This document shows positions 25,576 to 36,947 of a DNA stretch of 64,000 nucleotides, piece by piece. The DNA comes from Megamerina dolium (lineage: Eukaryota; Arthropoda; Insecta; Diptera; Megamerinidae). How positions within the stretch are numbered: the first letter of the stretch is position 1; the number at the start of each line of letters is the position of its first letter. Where the stretch lies: positions 27,021,073-27,085,072 of the forward strand of contig OY978526.1 in assembly GCA_963854835.1 (NCBI GenBank). Reading direction: 5' to 3'. The position numbers and the translations under genes are program-made. Below the pieces are notes generated by a model. That model ran no database searches. It worked only from the letters and a program-made list of their open reading frames with translations, and was not told the DNA's origin.

Positions 25576-26420
25576 TTATCCTTATATTGTAGTGCGATAT
25601 CGAAAGAAGAATTTTCGAAGGCAAGCCAACAACAATGAAAAAAGCTAAGAAATTGAATGCCATTTTTTGAGGCACCTTTTTTTTTTTGAGAGAGAAATTT
25701 ACATATGAATGAATGAGTAAATAAATGAAAGAATTGTTGAATTGGGTGATTGAAAGAAAGGTGAAAGCAAGCAATAATACGAGTACATTTTCATGCAAAC
25801 ATTTATTGTTCTTGTTCTTTAAGCTGGCACAAATGCTGGCACACATACGAAGGGGTTTTTCGGGCTCTAGCATTAGGGGTTACGTCGCATAAAGCGGAAA
25901 ATTAAGAATGACGACGTAAAATTAATATTAAAAAAAAACAACAAAATCAAAAAAACAATATATACCCACAAGAGTACTCTGTCTGTACTCGCATGTGATG
26001 CATATCAAACCAAAATGTAATGAAAAATTCCACCAGTTCAAATTAATAGGAATGATTTTTCTTTTGTTGTAACCAACATTTATTTTCTTTCATTCTTCTA
26101 TGTATGTACTATACATATACAATATATGTGTATGAGTGTGTATCCTTTATTTGTATCGTTTTAAATTGCAAAAATTGTTTAATTGAGTGGAAATCATTTC
26201 GTATGCAGATAATACATTTACATTGAAATATTACAATACTAATACAATATTAATGCAGTAGAGCATATCGCTTATTGTAATTTTAAAAGTGAATAAAAAA
26301 AATATCTAAGAACCTCAGCAACATTGATCGAGTTAAAAAGCGAACAAGTAAGATGAAGCGAACGAAAAGAAATTATTTTAATATTTTATTATAATTTATT
26401 ATATCTAGTAGCTTCATAAT
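23710..26420. other. Intergenic AT-rich DNA with AT and CA microsatellites
   Basis: (AT)n at 25211-25228 and (CA)n at 25536-25571 are the clear features. Short open frames have no support. Confidence 0.4.
25536..25571. repeat. CA dinucleotide microsatellite
   Basis: About 17 CA units, with a small interruption near the start (ACACAAACACAC). Confidence 0.95.
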
Positions 26421-26422
26421 TC

Positions 26423-26958
26423 TATCGGTGTAGAAATTCTGTAGTGTAATGACGAAAAACTTGATCAAGTGATTTTCAGAGGCTCTTCCGGTCGGCCAAC
26501 TTTTTAGAGAGAGAGAGAGAGAGAGAGTTTTGAAGAGATCGAAAAAAAATGGTATTGAAACGGCCGAAAATAAGAGCTACCTCGTGGATGCATCAAAATT
26601 ACCTAACCAAGTTTCTATTGGTATAGAAATTCTGTCGTGTAATGACGAAAAACTTAATCAAGTGATTTTCAGAGGCTCTTCCGGTCGGCCAACTTTTTAC
26701 CATAAAATGGTATTCAGACGGCTCCGAAGATCCGAGCTATACCGTGGATGCATCCAAATTCCCTAACCAAGTTTCTATCGGTGTAGAAATTCTGTCGTGT
26801 AATGACGAAAAACTTGATCAAGTGATTTCCAGAGGCTCTTCCGATCGTTCAACTTTTAACCATAAAGATAGATTTTTGTAGATAACGAAAAAATGGTATT
26901 CAAACGGCCGAAAATCCGAGCTACACCGTGGATACATCAAAATACCCTAACCAAGTTT
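26423..26958. repeat. Three-unit tandem repeat (~160-190 bp unit)
   Basis: Units start at about 26423, 26610 and 26771, each with the phrase GTAGAAATTCTGT-A/C-GTGTAATGACG, then GAGGCTCTTCCGGTCGGCCA, then the GGATGCATC-AAA-TNCCTAACCAAG boundary. Unit lengths (about 187, 161 and 188 bp) are not multiples of three, so it is not a coding repeat. The first unit contains an expanded (GA)n at 26506-26527. Confidence 0.9.
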
Positions 26959-26984
26959 CGACAATTTGTTCCGAGTCATCAAAA

Positions 26985-27660
26985 ATATGTGTAGCCTGAC
27001 ATTGTGTTGATGGAACACAACTACTTTTTGTGTTGACCAAATTTTGTTCGCTTTTCCTTGATTGCTATGTTCAAATGGTCAATTTTTGCGAGTTGTGATC
27101 TAGCTAATAATTGGCAACCCCCTTCCAATCCCATCAAACACTTTAGAGTATTTTATGATGGTAGATCACTTGATCACCCTTGATCATGATTTTTTTTTTT
27201 TAATATTCTCATATTAAATATATTCTTGATCGCCCGTCATGATTCGCTTCATAAAAGTCTAGTTCGATTTCGTTGAGTTTCAAATCTATCAAATTTTTTT
27301 CTATCGAACTTCTTTTAAGTAGCAAGACAATTTGAAATGATTTTAAACCATCATATGATTGAAGTCTCCGCTATGTTCTGACAGTTTACATGGCGATCTA
27401 GCTTTAACAGTCGCAAAATCTCATTTATTCTTTTTTTTTTTTAAGTGACTGGCCAGCCTGAGCGAGGTGCGTCCTTAACATTTCCCAAAATTTCCAGTAC
27501 GGAATCGAGCAAATTCAAGTTGAAGCTTTCTAATCATAAAGTGCATAAAATTTTCTGCAAGATTTTGCAGCGGTTTTACCTTTCTTATAGTCAGAAAGCA
27601 TCACATGGTGCATTTTTTTCAGATATTTTTACAAAAGCGATGGAATAACAGAAATGTCCT
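26985..27660 (-). mobile_element. Decayed mariner transposase, minus strand
   Basis: Reading from 27640 down, the minus strand gives HHVMLSDYKKGKTAAKSC-like residues, then NVKDAPRSGWPVT near 27470-27440 (mariner VKDAPRSGRPV), then MTGDQEYI (GDEKW region) near 27240, then KKVVVFHQHNVRLH near 27010, where the catalytic HQDNARPH motif has lost its Asp. Poly-T runs and frameshifts show it is dead. It abuts the triple repeat at 26423-26958. Confidence 0.7.
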
Positions 27661-27965
27661 CATAAGAAATGTAGCCTAAAATATCACCTTTCGTGTTAAT
27701 GTCAATGTTATGATGAATTCAAAAATGGCCTTCATTATGTTCCATCTGCGAAGATCTTTAAAACTGTCAAGCCTATTATGCACTAATTTCACAAAATTAT
27801 TGACTTTGTAGTTGCCCAAGAAGTTTCTGACAACTCATTAAAATGACGTCCATGTTTTTTGTTCAATGTCCCTTATTGAGATTGTAAAATATGAGTCGTT
27901 CATTAATTGTCTTGTTCGAGGACTATAAAGAATACCAGCTTTGAGCTTTTCGGAACTTATTCCCG

Positions 27966-28760
27966 TCATTCTTTTTTTTTACAAATTTTGGCAAAACTGG
28001 CTATGAAGCACCGCGACTTGAAGATTTTTGTGCAGCAGATCTCAAGACTATTTATAAATCTTGTCACTGCTGTGGGATTGATTTTAACAAGGTCCCTGGG
28101 AACTATGAGTCCGTTGCCTAGGTGGTTTAGTCTGCGTCTAGCCACAGCTATGCAATTGCAAAGAACGTGTTCTGCTGTTTTGTGCTCTTCAAGACAGAGT
28201 CGACAAAGATCGTTGTTAATCACACCCATTTTCATCATGTGATAATTAAGTTTACAATAACTTGTTAATAGTTCAGTGTAGAGCTTGATGTCTTTTCTGC
28301 TGAGGTTCAAGATAGAATCGACCTTAATGTGTTCAGGGTCAATGAATCTTTTCGACTGCCGCATGCCTCTTTGGGCTCTCCAGTAATCGGTTAAGCTACT
28401 ATTTTCCTCTTCACATATTAAGTTATTCATGAAGCTACAGTTTACCCCGCAGAAGGGTTCTGGGCCTATGAAAGGAGTGTCTGCGCTCTTTTTGGCCAGT
28501 GAATCTGCCATTTCATTGCATGCATGCCCCTCGTGTCCCGGTACCCATATTAGAGTCATAGAGTTCGAAGCATTCCCAGACCAACTTAGATTGGAACGAG
28601 AAATTCATTAGTGATTTCACAGCTGCCGGACTGTCTGAAAGAATGCATATCTTGGTTCCTCGAGTGATCCAATGATCTTGCATGTTTAATGAGCTAGAGA
28701 GCACACTACTTATATAGCAACTTAGCTCACGTTCCAGAGGATTTAGGTGACACTAGTTAG
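27966..28760 (-). mobile_element. Jockey/I-like non-LTR element, RNase H and C-terminal tail
   Basis: On the minus strand 28704-28513 reads ILSDSPAAVKSL (RNase H DSxAA motif). A second frame (28559-27966, 197 codons) continues with LIWVPGHEGHACNEMADSLA (RNase H C-terminal motif with catalytic His/Asp), then a Cys-rich CRLCLEEHKTAEHVLCNC segment. A single frameshift separates the two. The long open frame suggests a fairly young fragment. It is an element part, not a host RNase H gene. Confidence 0.88.
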
Positions 28761-28892
28761 GAGCAAGGTAAGCATTTTCATCAGGAGATTAAAATAGTGG
28801 AAGACCGTTACTAGGGTACATGGGATATTCATATGATAGCTGACTATTTTTTGAGCTTAATAAGTGATCGGGCTTCAGATATTCATAAGACG

Positions 28893-29164
28893 TTCATGCA
28901 CCTCTGTCTGAGTATGATAAATAATTTTAAGTACTTTAAAAAAAAAAATCAGTTACCAATTTTTTAGAATATAGTAATAGTAATTAATAAACACATACAA
29001 TGTTCTGTAATTTATAATATATTTTATTTTTATTTAATCAACTTGAACACAATTTTCGATGTTCTAAGAGATATATATGCACATATCTACAAACGATGAT
29101 TAGTGACTATGAAACGTTAAAATTTAATTTATTGTTGATACCAATTATCAATTGGCTCTTGAGT
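28893..29164 (-). repeat. Segment homologous to the 3' end and flank of gene A
   Basis: The minus strand from 29164 down to 28893 matches 37665-37965: a coding-like end EPIDNWYQQ-stop (A: ESIDYWNQQ), then ACGTTTCATAGT, TCGTTTGTAGATATG, the AATAAAAATAAAAT poly(A) region, and CAGACAGAG. It is clearly diverged (several differences per 50 bp). It lies just outside the left palindrome arm and directly 3' of the left gene B. Confidence 0.8.
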
Positions 29165-29229
29165 TCCAGCTGCATCAGAATAAACTGTTTGCTAATATTG
29201 AGCTACTGCATTCTCATTTTCGGTTTTGG

Positions 29230-29550
29230 TTACTTGAAAATGCCGGTTATTGTGTCAACAAATGCCGGTGCGTGCTCTACAACGGTGGCTAAATTATTTG
29301 TTATTTGTTCAACATTATCGGTTATTTGAACAACATCTTGTAAACTTGGCAAGTTTGGTTTTCTGTTCCAACCGGAATTGCTTGGTCTATTGTTTGGTGA
29401 AAATACTGGTCTAAAGTTTGATGGATTTCCTTGTCCAAAGATTGGCGGATTTCTTTGCCTAATAGGTTGCCTATTAAGTTTAGCAGCTTCACAGCCAGCA
29501 AATATTGCTGTTAAGAAAACCACCACAATTGAGAGATTTACAAAAAGCAT
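29230..29550 (-). pseudogene. Gene B, left copy: secreted Pro/Asn-rich protein, frameshifted C-terminus
   Basis: The start ATG at 29550-29548 gives 106 residues: a signal peptide (MLFVNLSIVVVFLTAIFAGC), four degenerate 8-residue units (QRNPPIFG, GNPSNFRP and so on) and a helical part with VVQITDNVEQITNNLA. It is identical to the right-arm copy up to GIFK, where a 1-bp difference creates a TAA. The right copy runs 13 residues further. Beyond the break the same codons (AQTENENAVAQY, then TAG) and an A-like tail can still be seen in another frame, so the shortening is recent. Called pseudogene or truncated allele; the protein could still be made and secreted. Confidence 0.6.
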
Positions 29551-29635
29551 TTTAATATCACTTTTTTTTTTAATTTCCGAAACTTTATGTATTAAACTCC
29601 AACGTTTTAATGTTGTCGTTAATAAAAAGTGCGCT

Positions 29636-29778
29636 CTATTTATACTTGTAGTCCTCCAATAATTTTAGAATTAGAATTGTGTGTTTTTTTTAATACATAT
29701 GGTAAATATGTACTTATTTGTTTTAATCAAACTTTTTTGTTTTTATTCAAAATATTCACTTTTCAACAGTTACACGTG
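29636..29778 (-). promoter_or_regulatory. Promoter of gene B, left copy
   Basis: On the minus strand, CACGTG at 29773-29778 and TATAAATAG at 29636-29644 precede the ATG by ~220 and ~86 bases. The block is shared with gene A: AATATTATTAAATAACAATA before the E-box, and ACAAGTATAAATAGAG at the TATA. Confidence 0.65.
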
Positions 29779-30283
29779 TATTGTTATTTAATAATATTAC
29801 GATTATGATTACGGGTATGTGGATATTGTCGTAATAACGTCAATTGTATCAAATGTATGTGTGACATAATTGTGTAGGTAGTAAACAACTGAACTTGGTA
29901 AAGCATTGCACGTGGATAAGCTAAAGAATGAAGTAAATATTCAGAATACTTTTCCAATATGCGTATTTTTGGACATTTTATTTGTTCTTAAGTACACGCA
30001 AGTGCAAACATACGCACATGTGTTTCTCATTGTGCTATGCTATGCTATGTTTCAGTACTATCGCTACCAAGAATTCTTTGGTGATGCACGTGGCCCCGCA
30101 ATGCCAGTATTAGGACTTTCAGTGTATGGTGCGAAGCAACAACCTGCAAGAGGCAATCCTGCTATGGCTTTCACAGTCTTACAGCTATTATGGAGCCTTT
30201 CTGTGGCAGGAGGCGCAGGAATAATGAATACAAGCAAAAATATATTTAATTAATTACTTATTTAGGCTATTCAATTCTATAAA

Positions 30284-30441
30284 AGATCTTTTGTGGGTCT
30301 ATTGCCCAACTAAAACAATTCTAGACTTTTTATACGTCTTATAATTCCTAGCTAACCAAGTCTACATCTTGCCACCGCTGGGCAATTGCATAGAATATGT
30401 TCCGATGTTTCCTGGTCCTCATGACAGAGTCGACAAGTACA
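30284..30441 (-). mobile_element. Non-LTR C-terminal Cys-motif fragment (left arm)
   Basis: The minus strand reads CTCRLCHEDQETSEHILCNC then PAVARCRLG, the zinc-knuckle tail of jockey/I-type ORF2. It is related to the copy at 27966-28760 but separate from it. The mirror copy is at 40768-40925. Confidence 0.75.
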
Positions 30442-30808
30442 TACACAGCACCAGCCAGGAATGTTTCAGCCTTATTCGCCATTGCGTTTCAGAGTATAGA
30501 AAATGGTAAGATCGTGCCGGGGGCAGGGCTGCTAGAAATTTACTTCAGTGTGCTTCCAACATCGTCAATAAGTGACGCCGGATGGTAGTAGTCATGCATA
30601 AAGCTGTCTCGTGTTCTATTACGATAAGAGCCTATAAGCAAATGGAAAACCTGATAAGCAGACGTCTGATTCTGAGGTCCCTTATCTTATCTCATTCATA
30701 TTGAAGACTTTAAGTAAGTATGCCACATTTGATTTTATGAAATTTAAAAGTATAAAAGTATATTTGATACTATAATATTTTCAATAAAAGTTTTCGATAG
30801 GAAACAGC

Positions 30809-31569
30809 ATGTACTGCAGTATAAACGTGATTCTCATGATAGTACTAAAGGAGTTGCATTATCAGAAACTATGGTTTCAGGTATGCTAAATGGAGGAAAT
30901 TTGACATCATGTACTAATATTTTGGACAGTAATTATAATTACGTATATGCTCAAAAGTTTTATTAATGCTACCCTGCGATGCTAATGGATAATCATGAGT
31001 TTTTTCTAGTATTATTTTAACTAAACCACGTGATATCCACAACTTCAACAAATCATCATGTAACTGTTCATCCATTGTGCGCTCAGCATGATGATAAACG
31101 AAGTTTTCGATTACTTTTAAATTTTTACTTTTTAAATTTTTACTTCCTTTGCAATTTCGATACTCATCTTGCTAAACGGGAATTTAAATCTTCGACATGA
31201 GCTCAATTGTAGTTTCTCCTCACATTCATTGAGTTGAACCAGTACGCTTTCCACACGAGTTTTGCTAGCATCACAATGAATAAAAAATGGGTTCATAGGG
31301 TCCGGGCTATTCAAATCGGAACAAAGATTTTTGATTTTTGAGTTTCAACAAATTAGGTACAGGAAAATTACTGTATCAACCTGTCATGCCTAAAAAACGT
31401 CTAAGTTGTTTCACGAAATGGGGAATTGGGAATTCAATAGTAGCTGATACCTTGTAGGGATTTGCACTTTCCGCATAAAAAACTTACTTTTCTGGGAATT
31501 GATTGTTAAATCAGACTTCTGAAATTGTTTAGCTACTTGAACAACTTTCGAGTGTCTCTGGAAATTACT
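30809..31569 (-). mobile_element. Decayed Ty3/gypsy pol fragment (left arm)
   Basis: Mirror image of 39640-40400. On the minus strand it contains the reverse transcriptase end (VKQLRRFLGMTG), the RNase H entry (FFIHCDASKTRV), the integrase H2C2 region (a stretch ending YNYCPKY) and an integrase-core remnant (PETIVSDNATP). Stops and deletions interrupt it; no LTRs were seen. Confidence 0.75.
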
Positions 31570-33498
31570 TGAAACAACCTCCTAAATTATACTGAATTAC
31601 TTTGCCATAAGACACATCATCACATCTTTCTGAAATGCTATTACTTACGCACGCCAGCAGACTTTGCAACGTTGATTTTGCGACGAACATCTTTTAAAAC
31701 GAATTCTCTTCTCTTACGCGAATAGCTCAAAACTTTTATTGAATTTTTGCTTCCTATCCTAGTATCCTAGTCTGGACAGTAAATTGTGCTATGTGAATCT
31801 AACTTTCTATTTGTCAAAAGTATAAGCATAAGCAATAAATTGTACTCTAACGGATCTATTCAGAAAATTTGTAACTGATATTCCGGCGATTTTGAAAAAA
31901 TGTGTTTCACATACTTTAAGAATAACATAACGCATCATATAACAGTAACATATAGTAACAATTTCCCACATATTATCCTTATAAAAGCCTAAAAGTGGGC
32001 TGAATTTGATATAAAAAATCACTTTTATAGCATATAAATATAAATATATAAATATAAAATAAATATATATAGATAGCAGCTTATTACTTCATCAATAGCA
32101 GGTAATATTTTAGAACAATGATCGGCAAAAGTTAACCTGTGACTGTGTTGGTGAGCACAATAGAACTGCTCCGCATGTGCAAACCAGTAGGAAATTGATG
32201 AGTGCGCTACGCTACAATTCGGAGGTATAAAGGGATAGTTTAAATAAATTCTAAATAATATTTCAGTTTTTGCAAAATTTTACTACAAATTTGTTAAATC
32301 AGAAAAATAGTCTGCCTTGTTTGGCTGCGCGTTACAATGTCAGAAACTGGTTCCTATTAGCAGCAACCTGGTGTGCTTGTAGTTTTCTTCATTGCTTCTT
32401 CTTCTACGTGTTTTTCTTGTAGTATGTGTTTGTTGTTGTATTGCTTAGTTTTTCTCCTTTATTCTGCTCTATTTTTATAATTATACGAACTGAAAAATAT
32501 GGCAGTATCGGTGTGCTCGTGTTTGTGTGAAAACAGCTGATCTTCTTCTGGGATGTATTAAAAGGGTAGTACGATGGAAACACTCTTTAATATTTGACGC
32601 AATTAATGTTTACCCTTGTTGGCTAAGAATATTAAACATCTCTGCCTGTTGTGCTCTAACAACAGTAATATCTACATTTTTCATATTATCTTCAACAGAT
32701 AAATTACTAATTGAAGGTCCAGAAGAAGCACAGTTTGCTTCAGCCAAATATTGTCTACGAAATCGCGATCTAATACTATGACCTGCATTTTTAGTTGATT
32801 CAGTTTGCAAATCTTGTGGAGCACAAGATAATTGAAGTCGTCAAATATATTTTATAAAGCCAAGGGCGATCCCTGGATGCAAAAGTTCAATTTCGGTACT
32901 TTCACATAATTGTTCAGCACCATCTGAGTATTTATTGATAGATTTTCATAAACGATTACTCGTTTTACTCGTTACAAAATGCATTCTATGTAAATAATAT
33001 ATCTTCGTTTATATTTGCACTATTTATATTTTTGCTGAATTTAAATTATATTATCGATGGCCATTTGGGTCCAAATCACTGAACTAATGAAAAATATTGT
33101 TAGTTTGTTCAATTATCAGAGTGAACAAATTCATGAATTGAATATATCAATAAGTGTTTTTGTCCGTCATATACTGATATTGTAGAAGTCGCAGTTTCAC
33201 TTTTGAACACATTTTGGAGATCCTTTGTTCAGTGCTCTCTAAGTCCAGTAATGCATAAGACGTTCATCCATCTCTGTCTGAGTATGATAAATAATTTTAA
33301 GTATTTAAAAAAAAAAAAAATCAGTTACCCATTTTTTAGTTGTACAATAGTAATTAATAAACACATACAATGCTCTATAATTTGTAATAAATTTTATTTT
33401 TATTTAATCAATTTCTACACAATTTTCGATGTTCCAAGAAATATATATGTACATATCTACAAACGATGACTAGTCACTATGAAACGTTAAAATTTAAT
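31570..33498. other. Arm interior between gypsy relic and gene A, left
   Basis: Mirror of 37711-39639. It contains an AT-rich (TATAAA)n stretch at 32035-32072. A frame at 32610-32840 on the minus strand (QTESTKNAGHSIRSRFRRQY and on) is possibly a gag relic of a gypsy element. No host gene is recognised. Confidence 0.35.
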
Positions 33499-34179
33499 TT
33501 ATTGTTGATTCCAATAATCAATTGACTCTTGATTCCCAGCTGTGTCGGAATAAACTGGTTGGTCCTGAAGACCTGCTAAATTCTGATTTGCGTTGTTATT
33601 GCCGGTTACTGTCTGATATAATTCGTTCCCAGTGTGTAGAATTTCGGCTATGTTACCAGTTATTTGTGCAGCATCATTGAGTCCATGAATGATATCCATT
33701 GCACCTGGACGTGGCTTTTTGGTTGGTGTTGTGTTTGGTTCCCAGTTTGGCATACCGATAGGTATAAATACAGACCCTGGGAATGGTCCAGAGACTGATG
33801 GATTTCCTGGTCTATAGTTTGGTGGAAATCCTGGTCTAGAGATCGATGGAAAGCCTGGTCCAGAGATTGATGGATTTCCTGGTCTATAGTTTGGTGGAAA
33901 TCCTGGTCTAGAGATTGATGGATTCCCTGGTCTAGAGATTGATGGATTTCCTGGTCTAGAGATTGATGGATTTCCTGGTCTAGAGATTGATGGAAAGCCT
34001 GGTCTAGAGATTGATGGATTTCCTGGTCTAGAGATTGATGGATTTCCTGGTCTAGAGATTGATGGATTTCCTGGTCTAGAGATTGATGGAATTCTTGGTC
34101 CACTACCTTTAGCAGCTCCACTTCCAGCAAATATTGCTGTCAAGACAACTACTGCAATTAATAATTTTACAAAATGCAT
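33499..34179 (-). CDS. Gene A, left copy: secreted proline-rich octapeptide-repeat protein
   Basis: Intron-less, 226 aa, identical in translation to the right-arm copy. Signal peptide about residues 1-23 (MHFVKLLIAVVVLTAIFAGS), then KGSGPRIPSIS and twelve 8-residue units (residues 35-130; 33790-34077) of RPG-N/F-P-S-I-S with variants RPGFPPNY and GPGFPSIS. Then comes a linker (GMPNWEPNTTPTKKPRPG) and a helical/polar domain (DAAQITGNIAEILHTGNELY) with an acidic tail. The first ATG after the TATA box (34262-34270) was chosen; an upstream in-frame extension has only a TTG start and would begin at about the transcription start. There are no cysteines in the mature part. I do not recognise the family. 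Proline/arginine-rich repeats recall insect antimicrobial peptide precursors, but dibasic cleavage sites between units are lacking, so a structural or mucin-like role is possible. Confidence 0.8.
   Translation of the reverse strand: MHFVKLLIAVVVLTAIFAGSGAAKGSGPRIPSISRPGNPSISRPGNPSISRPGNPSISRPGFPSISRPGNPSISRPGNPSISRPGNPSISRPGFPPNYRPGNPSISGPGFPSISRPGFPPNYRPGNPSVSGPFPGSVFIPIGMPNWEPNTTPTKKPRPGAMDIIHGLNDAAQITGNIAEILHTGNELYQTVTGNNNANQNLAGLQDQPVYSDTAGNQESIDYWNQQ
33790..34077 (-). repeat. 24-bp coding repeat array in gene A, left
   Basis: Twelve tandem 24-nt units, each encoding an RPG-type octapeptide. Unit order is identical to the right arm (37132-37419). Confidence 0.93.
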
Positions 34180-34261
34180 TTTAAAATCACTTTCTCTTAA
34201 TTCCGAAACTTTACGTACTAAAGCCGAACGTTTTAGTGCTGTCTGTAACAAAAAGTACCCT

Positions 34262-34388
34262 CTATTTATACTTGTACTTCCCCAATAGTTTATTAGATTT
34301 GTTTTTTAAATACTTTGTGTAAATATGTACTTACATATTTGTTTAAATTCAAAATATTGAATTTGACTTATTGTTACAGTTACACGTG
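34262..34388 (-). promoter_or_regulatory. Promoter of gene A, left copy
   Basis: CACGTG at 34383-34388 and TATAAATAG at 34262-34270, 83-91 bases before the ATG. Mirror of 36821-36947. Confidence 0.65.
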
Positions 34389-34882
34389 TATTGTTATTTA
34401 ATAATATTACGTTTATGATTATTTGCGAATATGTTAATATTGTCTTAATAACGTCAATTGTATCAAATTTATACTCTTTTACTTCTCGTGTCATAATTAC
34501 ACATGTACTAAACAATTCTATGTTCACTTGTTTTTGAAAGTTTCAATTTGAATTGGTATTGAAATTGATACAACTTTCGTAGGCCTTAAGATTTTGATAA
34601 GCTAGAGGGAAAGAAATCTAATGTAAACAAATGTAAAAATACGCGCTTGTGTTGTTCTTTGGACTATGCTCTTTGATACAAATATTTTCTAACCTAATAT
34701 TTATCCACCTATGCAAATAAACAACATTCGAAATAAACTTGTGTTATTTTTTATTGACGTTTGAAGTATGAAGTAAGATTTAAGAAAATGTGCTTTTTCC
34801 TTTGTCTCACATAAGTAGATGATTAAATCTAATTCAAATTAGTATCAATGCTAATTTTATTGTTTTGTAGATTTACAGATTT

Positions 34883-36321
34883 TTTTTTTTTTGATTTTTT
34901 ACTAGTACAAGAAGAGCAATATTTGTCGACTATATTGATACCACATTTTGCCGACTTTCGTAAAATTAATACACTCTTCCTTGCAGCAAACAGTGGAATG
35001 TTAAAAGAGATTCATGGCTTATAGTAGTTTCGAAAATCAGTATTCACTTTTGCACTTGAAAAAAAAATTTTATCGAAAAAATTGACCCAAGCAAAAGGGA
35101 AATGAATATGGGTTTCGAAATAGTGAAAAATTCCCATTGAACCGACTCGAAGTTCTTGATTGCCATATGACATATTGAGCTATTAAATGTTACTTTTGAA
35201 ATGTCAAAATTCAAAAATATCCAACAAAATTATCGAGAACTATTTCTTAGCTCACTCTTACTCCATACAAAAATTCGACAAAAAGAGAACGCGTCTTCCG
35301 ATTTGTATGAAATTTTGTGTGGTGAATAATATGAGGTCGCTGATATCAAATGTGAAAATGAAGTAATTTTGTTTGTAACATATTTAAATGAGAGTTTGAA
35401 ATATCAATTTTTAAGTTTTTTAAAGAATTATTAATATATTTAAAATTCATAAATTCATAAATTTATTTAATTTTGCTATGCATATGATTTATGTTTATTT
35501 AAAATAAAAATAATTTTTTAAAGATATCAAAATTTTTTTAAGAGTATTTTTGTACTAAAATATTCTGGTAACACTTATATATGTTTTATACATGGGAGTT
35601 TTCTACATACTGAAAGTTCTTTGCTTGGAATATTAAAATGCAAATATTTATTTGACTAAAATTTTTCATTTCATCGAAAATATCGTGAATGAAAATTAAT
35701 CATCATTGTTTTCATTATTTATATAAAAAATTGATATAAGGATCTTCCTCAATGTTCTTTCGCCAATTTTTTCTCTAAAAAAAGCAACGATAAGAGATAC
35801 TCTATATAGTAGAGCAGCACTTATCCAACTATTAAATAAATCAATATTAGTTAAAATAATTGACATTTTTTCTACAAATCATATGTTTTACTTTTCTGCA
35901 AAATATTTTGTTAAAAACGGTAACTTGAAGTGTGGATAGCAATAGTAACGATAGGTATAAAAATAAAAAAAAAAATAAAAAATAAAAAAAAAATTCATAG
36001 GTATACTCTACGTTAAAAAATTGTTAGCAATTTCCAGTCCTTTCAAAAACAAAAACAAAAACAGTGCTTATAAACCTATAACGTTCATATATATATTTAT
36101 ATGACATACTCAAAAAAAAATACAATTCATTTTTGAAATAAGCTGAACCATTTCTAAAATTAAAGACGTGGTTTAAAGTTCTTGCAATAATTATTGGAAA
36201 CAAAATAACTAAAAAATAATAAAAACATATTTAATAAATTTAACTTTTCGCAAATATATCATTTCTCAGAAATTAATTCAAAGTTAAAAGTGTAATCATA
36301 CTATAAAAGAAAAATTGCACG
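34883..36321. other. Unique spacer of the inverted repeat
   Basis: About 1.44 kb, strongly AT-rich, with A-runs (35965-35992) and no open frame of note. It is not self-complementary over any length I could detect, so the arms have a real, unique centre. Nothing recognisable as a gene or transposon. Confidence 0.75.
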
Positions 36322-36820
36322 AATCTGTAAATCTACAAAACAATAAAATTAACATCAATGCGATTAATAAGTTGAATTAGATTTAATCATCTACTTATGT
36401 GAGACAAAGGAAAAAGCACATTTTCTTAAATCTTACATCATATTTCCAACGTCAATAAAAAATAACACAAGTTTATTTCGAATGTTGTTTATTTGCATAG
36501 GTGGATAAATATTAGGTTAGAAAATATTTGTATCAAAGAGCATAGTCCAAAGAACAACACAAGCGCGTATTTTTACATTTGTTTACATTAGATTTCTTTC
36601 CCTCTAGCTTATCAAAATCTTAAGGCCTACGAAAGTTGTATCAATTTCAATACCAATTCAAATTGAAACTTTCAAAAACAAGTGAACATAGAATTGTTTA
36701 GTACATGTGTAATTATGACACGAGAAGTAAAAGAGTATAAATTTGATACAATTGACGTTATTAAGACAATATTAACATATTCGCAAATAATCATAAACGT
36801 AATATTATTAAATAACAATA

Positions 36821-36947
36821 CACGTGTAACTGTAACAATAAGTCAAATTCAATATTTTGAATTTAAACAAATATGTAAGTACATATTTACACAAAGTATT
36901 TAAAAAACAAATCTAATAAACTATTGGGGAAGTACAAGTATAAATAG
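36821..36947 (+). promoter_or_regulatory. Promoter of gene A, right copy
   Basis: CACGTG at 36821-36826 within ACACGTGTAAC, and TATAAATAG at 36939-36947, 83 bases before the ATG. About 200 bp upstream of the TATA box (from GATACAATTGACGTTATTA at ~36747) is also shared with gene B, which points to common regulation. No convincing NF-kB site was found. Confidence 0.65.

Larger units (their letters stand above)
29165..34882 (-). repeat. Left arm of ~5.7-kb inverted repeat
   Basis: It is the reverse complement of 36322-42045. Paired coordinates sum to 71209 over at least 29.8-34.7 kb (71210 outside a one-base homopolymer difference near 29745). Over the long core I found only isolated differences (two near 30166-30200). 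Differences cluster at both ends: within 29165-29250, and in 34760-34882, where ATCAATGCTAAT is shorter than its partner. The arm carries gene A, gene B, a gypsy fragment and a non-LTR fragment. Confidence 0.93.

Noticed and set aside
27966..28559. 197-codon frame as a host RNase H gene
   Set aside because: The domain order (RNase H end then CRLC...CNC tail) and the frameshifted upstream part are those of a non-LTR retrotransposon ORF2.
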